Source: Rhizorhabdus sp.
GTDB lineage: Bacteria; Pseudomonadota; Alphaproteobacteria; Sphingomonadales; Sphingomonadaceae
Direction of reading: 5' to 3'
Assembly: GCA_004297635.1 (NCBI GenBank)
Contig: SCUQ01000417.1
Location: forward strand, 1-9,403
Length of the DNA: 9,403 bases
Below, piece by piece: positions 5,164 to 9,403 of this stretch. Below the pieces are notes generated by a model. That model was not told the origin of the DNA. It saw only the letters and a program-made list of their open reading frames with translations, and did no database searches. The position numbers were made by a program, and so were the translations under genes. How positions within the stretch are numbered: the stretch's first letter is position 1; every line of letters starts with the position of its first letter.

Positions 5164-5186
5164 GTCACGGCCGACAATCCTGTCTG

Positions 5187-5855
5187 ATGGGGGTATCCGT
5201 GCCAGCTTCGCCGCCCAGCGCACGCACGCGTGTCAAGCGTGTCCATGAGCGCGCCACATATGAGCGCGACGCTCTATATGACGTCCTGGACGCCGGTATG
5301 CTCTGCCATGTCGGCTATGTCTTCGATGGATATCCGGTGGTCACGCCGACGCTGTACTGGCGTGAGGGCGACGCGATCTACTGGCACGGATCGAGCGCCA
5401 GCCGCGCACTACGCGCAAGCCAGGATCTCGAGGTCTGCCTGACAGTCACCCATCTCGACGGACTGGTGCTCGCACGCTCGGCTTTTCATCATTCCGCCAA
5501 CTACCGATCAGCGATGATCTTCGGCACCGCGCATATCGTAACCGGCGATGCGGAAAAGCTGGCCCGCCTCGAAGCGATGATGGATAGGCTTTGCCCAGAC
5601 CGCTGGGGAGCGTTGAGGCCGGTATCGGCAAAGGAGTTGAAGGCGACACATATCCTTTGGATGCCGCTCGACGAAGCCTCGGTGAAAATCCGCAGCGGCG
5701 CGCCCGTCGACGACGAAGCGGATATGGCGGACGATGTCTGGGCAGGCGTCGTCCCCTTCGCCCTCGGCTTCGGCCAGCCCGAGCCGGACGATGTGACGCG
5801 CGCTGCGGGGCGCGTCGCGCCGGCTGTCACGGGCCGCCTCACCCGCAGGTCATGA
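5187..5855 (+). CDS. Pyridoxamine 5'-phosphate oxidase family flavoprotein
   Basis: A 222-residue protein of the split-beta-barrel PNPOx-like group that binds FMN or a related cofactor. The family-typical N-terminus is HERATYERDALYDVLDAG (20-37), followed by HVGYVFDGYPVVTPTLYWREGDAIYWHGSSASRAL (41-75), where the Ser/Arg-rich turn is expected to contact the flavin phosphate. A second barrel part spans about 82-120. It resembles the uncharacterised, NimA-like PNPOx proteins often beside acetyltransferases, not true PdxH. The start is uncertain: ATG at 5187 has no good ribosome binding site, and GTG at 5199 is possible. Its stop overlaps the next ATG (ATGA, 5852-5855), so it is translationally coupled to the acetyltransferase. 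A long structured leader precedes it. Confidence 0.83.
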   Translation: MGVSVPASPPSARTRVKRVHERATYERDALYDVLDAGMLCHVGYVFDGYPVVTPTLYWREGDAIYWHGSSASRALRASQDLEVCLTVTHLDGLVLARSAFHHSANYRSAMIFGTAHIVTGDAEKLARLEAMMDRLCPDRWGALRPVSAKELKATHILWMPLDEASVKIRSGAPVDDEADMADDVWAGVVPFALGFGQPEPDDVTRAAGRVAPAVTGRLTRRS

Positions 5856-6532
5856 CCGCGCACCTGCTCGACCGTCCGATATGGAACGCGCTTGCGGGCC
5901 GGCATGCGGGCTTTGCCCTGGGTAATATGCTGGCGCGGCGCTACCGAGCCGATATCAGCCCCTTTGCCGCGGCGCGCGATGACAGCCCGGAGGCACTGTC
6001 CGCACTGAAAGGCCTACTGCCCGGGGAGGGCGGGCTGGTCCTGCTCGAGGCGAGGGATATACCGATACCGCCCGGCACGATCGTCGAAAAACGGTCGACC
6101 GGCGTGCAGATGATTGCAGGACGATTGCCGCCCCCCATAGCGGACGATCGCGTCGTGGCGCTCGACGGTGCAGACGCTACCGAAATGCTGGCGCTCGCAA
6201 CCCTGACCGAGCCTGGCCCGTTTCTGGCGCATACCTATGCGTTCGGCGGCTTCATCGGCATCCGTATCGATGGCCGGCTGGCTGCGATGGCAGGCGAACG
6301 CCTGAAACCCGACGGCTTCGCGGAGGTCAGCGGCGTATGTACACATCCCGACTTCCGGGGCCGCGGTCTTGCCGGACGTCTGTCGGCGATCGTCGCCAGC
6401 CGTATCGCCGCACGCGGCGAGACGCCTTTCCTCCACGCCTATGCCACGAATAGCGCAGCGATACGCCTCTACGAGGCCTTGGGATTCCGAGTCCGGACCG
6501 AAGTGACGGTGATCGTGCTGCGCCGAAGCTAA
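5852..6532 (+). CDS. GNAT family N-acetyltransferase
   Basis: A 226-residue protein with a C-terminal GNAT domain (about 120-222), closest in style to the FR47-like group. The acetyl-CoA pyrophosphate loop is FRGRGLAG (168-175), preceded by the beta-strand VSGVCTHPD (159-167) and followed by HAYATNSAAIRLYEALGF (195-212), where N200 and Y207 are the usual cofactor-side and catalytic-tyrosine positions. Residues 1-115 form an N-terminal region typical of this subgroup. The substrate is unknown. ATG at 5852 overlaps the PNPOx stop codon (ATGA), indicating coupled translation and perhaps a joint detoxification role. Its TAA stop overlaps the TAG stop of the convergent sugar dehydrogenase gene. 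Confidence 0.87.
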   Translation: MTAHLLDRPIWNALAGRHAGFALGNMLARRYRADISPFAAARDDSPEALSALKGLLPGEGGLVLLEARDIPIPPGTIVEKRSTGVQMIAGRLPPPIADDRVVALDGADATEMLALATLTEPGPFLAHTYAFGGFIGIRIDGRLAAMAGERLKPDGFAEVSGVCTHPDFRGRGLAGRLSAIVASRIAARGETPFLHAYATNSAAIRLYEALGFRVRTEVTVIVLRRS

Positions 6533-7644
6533 CGGCCCGGCGTCAGCCGCAGCAGACGCCCATCCTTGCCATCTTCCAGTATATAGACCGCACCATCGGG
6601 CGACTGATCGACGGCACGAATGCGTTTGCCCATGTCATATCGCGCATCCTCCCGCGCAGCGCCTTCGTCCAGCGCAACCAGGGCCAGCATCTTACCCGAT
6701 AACGCGCCGACCAACGCCTTGCCCTGCCACTGCGGGAAGAGGCTGCCCGAATAGACGAGCAGGCTGGACGGCGAGATCGAGGGATTCCAGCTCACCCTGG
6801 GCGCCTCGAAATCGGGGCGGGTCGGATGGTCGGGTATCGGCTTGCCGTCATAATGGTCGCCATTGGAGACCAACGGCCAACCATAATTGCGTCCGGGCAG
6901 GATGAGGTTGATCTCGTCACCGCCTTTTGGTCCCATCTCCGCATCCCAGAGCCGACCCTGTCCGTCAAAGGCAAGGCCGAGCGGATTGCGGTGACCATAG
7001 GTCCACACCGCCGCATCGAACCCCTTGCCCGCGAGCGGATTGCCGGGCGCCGGCTTGCCATCCATGGTCAGCCGGACGATCTTGCCCAGCACGCCTTCAC
7101 GCTCCTGCGCCGGCATGAACTTCTGCCGTTCGCCCATAGCGAAAAACAGGAAGCCATCGGACGAGAACGCAATTCGCCCTGCATAATGGCCGCCACTCTT
7201 CGGGGGATGGGCGGCATAGAGTGTCTTCACATCCTCAAGCCGGGCACCGTCGAACCCTCCCGCCAGCCTGCCCCGCGCCAGCACGATGCCGTTTGGCGAT
7301 CCCGGTGTCGAATAGCTGAAATATACCAGGCGGTTGTCCGCGAAATCGGGGTGCGCAACCACCTCACCGAGTGCGCCCTGCCCTGCGGCTCCAACGGCCG
7401 GGACACCTGCAATCGCTATGCGCTGCCGGCCATCGGCCGACACCAGTAGCATCCGGCCCTTCTTTTCGGTGACGAGCATCCTTCCATCGGGCAGGAAGGT
7501 AAGCGCCCAGGGATCTTCGAAGGTCGCGATCTCGACCGCCTTGAACGGCTTTTCGGCAAAGGGACGATCCCCGGTGATCGGCGCCTGCTCCGCCAGAGCC
7601 GGAACTGCCAGGATAAGCCCGATAGCGGTTGCGAGATGGCGCAT
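6529..7644 (-). CDS. PQQ-dependent sugar dehydrogenase (GSDH / aldose sugar dehydrogenase type)
   Basis: A 371-residue exported six-bladed beta-propeller of the glucose/sorbosone dehydrogenase family, related to E. coli YliI (Asd), which oxidises aldose sugars in the periplasm using PQQ. The signal peptide is residues 1-18 (cleavage after ALA). Family motifs are DPWALTFLPDGRMLVTEKKGR (44-64), SGGHYAGRIAF (150-160; H153 is the expected catalytic base), TYGHRNPLGLAFD (215-227), EMGPKGGDEIN (236-246), PGRNYGWP (250-257) and SPSSLLVYSG (291-300). GER at 171-173 stands where relatives often have GDR. ATG at 7644 has AGGGAG at about 7652-7657 (7-8 bases upstream). The gene lies 56 bp downstream of the esterase-like gene on the same strand and may share its transcript. 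Its 3' end overlaps the convergent acetyltransferase by four bases. Confidence 0.9.
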   Translation of the reverse strand: MRHLATAIGLILAVPALAEQAPITGDRPFAEKPFKAVEIATFEDPWALTFLPDGRMLVTEKKGRMLLVSADGRQRIAIAGVPAVGAAGQGALGEVVAHPDFADNRLVYFSYSTPGSPNGIVLARGRLAGGFDGARLEDVKTLYAAHPPKSGGHYAGRIAFSSDGFLFFAMGERQKFMPAQEREGVLGKIVRLTMDGKPAPGNPLAGKGFDAAVWTYGHRNPLGLAFDGQGRLWDAEMGPKGGDEINLILPGRNYGWPLVSNGDHYDGKPIPDHPTRPDFEAPRVSWNPSISPSSLLVYSGSLFPQWQGKALVGALSGKMLALVALDEGAAREDARYDMGKRIRAVDQSPDGAVYILEDGKDGRLLRLTPGR

Positions 7645-7700
7645 GATGTCAAACTCCCTGAATTCCGAAGCTCAACGTTGCAGGCCGCGAGCGGTTTCGT

Positions 7701-8945
7701 TCACCCTATCGACCTGAGGCCGCTCAGCATCATCGTAGCCGGCCCCTCGCCCGGAAGCAGAACGATAGCGTCATAGCCATTCACGATCTCGCGAAAGGCC
7801 GTCGATTCCACCTCCTTCAGCGGTGCCCGCAGCCAGCGCTGCAGCGGTCGCAAAGCGCGCAGGTCCACCACGGTCGGTACTAAAGGCACCTCGGCGGGAA
7901 GCATCACGCGGAGTTCGGCGGGAATGTCGCCATAGCCCGTGCCGATCAACGGCACGATCAGAAGCCCATAAGCTTCACGCCCGTTCGCGATAGCGAATTC
8001 GTGTGCGAAATTGCCGATGGGAAAAGCCTGGGTCGGGTTCTTGCCACGAAACATATGGTTCGACCCGAATTTGAACATGGCTTTCGGCAGCGCGCCATCG
8101 CCTGCCATATGTCGGTAGCAGCGCATGAACAGCCGCTTGAACCAGTCCTCACGCACCGTATTGTTGAACAGGCCGACTGGCTCACCCGCTTCTGCTCGCC
8201 GATAATAGCCGAATATTTCGGCGGACCGGATCAGGCCGAGCAGCATCTCATCGGCGCGCGATCCTGGCTGCGCGCCATAGATGGACCGTAGCCTTTCGAG
8301 ACGCTCCAAGGTGCCCGGCGCGATCAGGAAGTTGACACTATAGGTGGGTTCGGAATCGAGCTTGAGGGCCAAGGCATGCAGCGCCTCCACCTCGTTCCGC
8401 ACCTCGGATCGCGGGGCCATGCGGGCGAGGTCCTCAAGATAGCGCGGCGCCCCCACCGCCTGTTCGATCCCGCAAATGGCCATCGGCCCCCGGTCGAGCT
8501 TTCCAGCCAGCGCAAGCAGGCCGATATCCTGATCCGATCCGAACTCGAACGATCCGGGATATCGCCTCACCCATTTACCTATTTTCTTAGCATCGCCGCG
8601 GCGCTCAGGCGCCAGCACATCTTCCATCGCATAGAGATCCTGCTCGACGACGAGATGGCGGAAGCCGTGCCGTGCGTGCAGCATACCATAGAGCGCGGCG
8701 GCAAAGCGCGGCGTTTCGCGCAGATAATAATCCTCGCCGAGCAGCACGAACTGGCTGTTCGCGGTCGCGCTTTCGATGAACGCGCCCCCCGGACCGGAGA
8801 GGCCACCGTCGGCGTCATAGGTGAAAGGCCGGCTGCTGGCGGCGATCTTTGCCGGCAGATCGACCTTCGGGATATCGGCGGCAATCCCCGGTGCGGCGAG
8901 GATCGCCACCGCCAGCAGAAAAGCTTCAGGCCCGAAAATGCGCAT
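7701..8945 (-). CDS. Exported protein resembling the erythromycin esterase / ChaN-like fold
   Basis: A 414-residue secreted protein. Residues 1-22 form a signal peptide (MRIFGPEAF..., likely cleavage after GIA). Three segments resemble the EreA/ChaN superfamily: FVLLGEDYYLRETPRF (66-81), the place of the usual GE-H motif; FRHLVVEQDLYAMEDVL (95-111), with a buried Glu after a strand; and FKFGSNHMFRG (291-301), with an Asn-His pair. If the alignment is right, the first-motif His is Asp here (GED), so hydrolase activity is uncertain. The start at 8945 is preferred: the ATG at 8957 has no ribosome binding site and lies inside a 17-bp inverted repeat, while 8945 has GGGG six bases upstream and gives a clean signal peptide. 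The substrate is unknown. The gene is followed on the same strand by the PQQ dehydrogenase. Confidence 0.62.
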   Translation of the reverse strand: MRIFGPEAFLLAVAILAAPGIAADIPKVDLPAKIAASSRPFTYDADGGLSGPGGAFIESATANSQFVLLGEDYYLRETPRFAAALYGMLHARHGFRHLVVEQDLYAMEDVLAPERRGDAKKIGKWVRRYPGSFEFGSDQDIGLLALAGKLDRGPMAICGIEQAVGAPRYLEDLARMAPRSEVRNEVEALHALALKLDSEPTYSVNFLIAPGTLERLERLRSIYGAQPGSRADEMLLGLIRSAEIFGYYRRAEAGEPVGLFNNTVREDWFKRLFMRCYRHMAGDGALPKAMFKFGSNHMFRGKNPTQAFPIGNFAHEFAIANGREAYGLLIVPLIGTGYGDIPAELRVMLPAEVPLVPTVVDLRALRPLQRWLRAPLKEVESTAFREIVNGYDAIVLLPGEGPATMMLSGLRSIG

Positions 8946-8948
8946 ATG

Positions 8949-8988
8949 CCGCCCCATCTGTATTATTCATGTAATACAGATGGGGCGG
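8949..8988. promoter_or_regulatory. Perfect 17-bp inverted repeat, probable operator
   Basis: Arms 8949-8965 and 8972-8988 are exact reverse complements around a 6-bp spacer; the core reads TGTATTA-N6-TAATACA. It lies just upstream of the start codon at 8945 and overlaps a possible promoter: minus-strand TTGACC (8997-8992) with TTACAT (8974-8969) at 17-bp spacing. No T-run follows in either direction, so an operator for a dimeric repressor (TetR-, PadR- or GntR-like) is more likely than a terminator. No regulator gene is visible next to it. Confidence 0.6.
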
Positions 8989-9009
8989 GAGGGTCAATGA
9001 TGACGGGGA

Positions 9010-9403
9010 TCAGTTCCGGGCGTCGCTCTGACGGAGCGAGCGAGACGTCTCGCGGCTGTCAGCCGGCGGAATATTGGTGATGGTTGCCGCATATTCGGCG
9101 AACAGCACGAACACCCAGATTTCGACACCTTTCCAGTCGCCGCTGATCACGCCTCCAAAAACGTCCAGCAGCAGGAAGGCGAGCGCCATCATCCGGAACC
9201 AGCGCATGCTGAACGCGGGCATGTCGGCGCGGAAGGATGCCGTGAACATCATGAACAGGCTGAACAGGCCGGCGATGACCTGCGAGGCCAATGAGGTGGC
9301 AATACGAAGCTGGTCGAGCGCCGTAATGAACCAGAACAGACGGGACACGGCATATTGGCTCTGCCGCGTCAGCTGGCAGACCTTGATGATCGGCGGAACG
9401 AAC
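9010..9403 (-). CDS. Membrane protein of unknown function, 5' end outside the window
   Basis: The reading frame is open from the stop at 9010 to the window edge, so the gene is cut at its 5' end; the internal GTG at 9348 is probably not the true start, because the residues before it (FVPPIIKVCQLTRQSQYA) look coding. The visible part is 130 residues. It begins with an amphipathic region, then has hydrophobic segments around SLASQVIAGLFSLFMMF, MALAFLLLDVFGGVISG and IWVFVLFAEYAATI, and ends in a short polar Arg/Ser-rich tail. I do not recognise the family. It runs in the same direction as the esterase-like gene, 64 bp upstream of it, but the inverted repeat between them suggests separate control. 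Confidence 0.6.
   Translation of the reverse strand, partial: FVPPIIKVCQLTRQSQYAVSRLFWFITALDQLRIATSLASQVIAGLFSLFMMFTASFRADMPAFSMRWFRMMALAFLLLDVFGGVISGDWKGVEIWVFVLFAEYAATITNIPPADSRETSRSLRQSDARN

Larger units (their letters stand above)
4874..5186. other. Gene-free stretch with structured leader or small RNA candidate
   Basis: No convincing protein is encoded here; the frame of the next gene is open back to 4953, but the reading is Arg/Pro/Cys-rich and not protein-like. It holds an EcfG-like promoter candidate (4939-4963) and three stem-loops: 4969-5001 (6-bp stem, loop with a run of seven Cs), 5015-5042 (perfect 10-bp stem, 8-nt loop) and 5134-5163 (perfect 9-bp stem, loop containing TCCTCC). 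An unused GGAGG lies at 5086-5090. Confidence 0.6.

Noticed and set aside
4953..5186. 78-residue N-terminal extension of the PNPOx-like protein
   Set aside because: The composition is Arg/Pro/Cys-rich with no domain resemblance, and the DNA is explained better by stem-loops and a promoter candidate.
5539..5564. GTAACC inside the PNPOx-like gene as a sigmaF promoter
   Set aside because: The -10 half is missing at 16-bp spacing (TGGC) and the site is inside a coding region.
8946..8957. ATG at 8957 as start of the esterase-like protein
   Set aside because: It has no ribosome binding site, lies inside the inverted repeat and probably near or before the transcription start; 8945 gives a clean signal peptide.
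9010..9348. GTG at 9348 as the start of the last gene
   Set aside because: The frame remains open to the window edge with protein-like sequence upstream, so the gene is treated as cut off at 9403.

Overview
The window is a high-GC, gene-dense stretch of alphaproteobacterial chromosome, most likely from a sphingomonad. The grounds are an ECF sigma/NrsF pair next to bufferin-type copper peptides, a DUF3309 mini-protein behind a GGAAC-N16-TGTT promoter like those used by the alphaproteobacterial general-stress sigma EcfG, and the overall gene styles. This taxonomic guess comes from sequence style only.

Left part (about 1-3900): a compact metal-stress locus built around a sigmaF-like switch. On the minus strand, the ECF sigma factor gene (1069-1605) overlaps a DUF1109/NrsF membrane anti-sigma gene (428-1072) by four bases. 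A BufA2-type bufferin gene follows (69-338), closed by a strong intrinsic terminator (19-61). Divergently, on the plus strand, a BufA1-type (DUF2282) bufferin gene (1786-2067) is followed by a DoxX membrane protein gene (2131-2583) and a type II NADH dehydrogenase-like gene (2588-3868). The sigma gene, bufA2 and bufA1 are each preceded by the same bipartite motif, GTAAC(C/G)-N16-CG(A/T)A, which I recall as the Caulobacter sigmaF promoter type. I found no other complete copy of it by eye. The likely logic: metal stress is sensed at the NrsF cysteines, sigmaF is released, and it raises its own synthesis, two secreted Cys-rich metal-sequestering peptides, and a DoxX plus flavoprotein pair at the membrane. 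The usual bufferin maturation genes (MNIO enzyme BufB/DUF692 and partner BufC/DUF2063) are absent here.

Middle part (about 3900-5190): a 51-residue DUF3309 protein gene missed by a 60-residue ORF cutoff (3905-4060, minus), an orphan single-domain response regulator (4215-4601) and an unrecognised small helical protein (4634-4873). Then comes a 313-bp gene-free stretch (4874-5186) with an EcfG-like promoter candidate and three stem-loops, two with C-rich or UCCUCC-bearing loops; it may be a small RNA or a long structured leader.

Right part (about 5190-9403): a translationally coupled pair, a pyridoxamine-5'-phosphate-oxidase-like flavoprotein and a GNAT acetyltransferase (plus). These meet head-on, with overlapping stop codons, a secreted PQQ-type sugar dehydrogenase (minus). 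Upstream of that lies an exported protein resembling the erythromycin-esterase/ChaN fold, whose start region carries a perfect 17-bp inverted repeat that looks like an operator. The window ends inside an unrecognised membrane protein gene whose 5' end lies beyond position 9403.

I see no tRNA, rRNA, insertion sequence, CRISPR array or origin.
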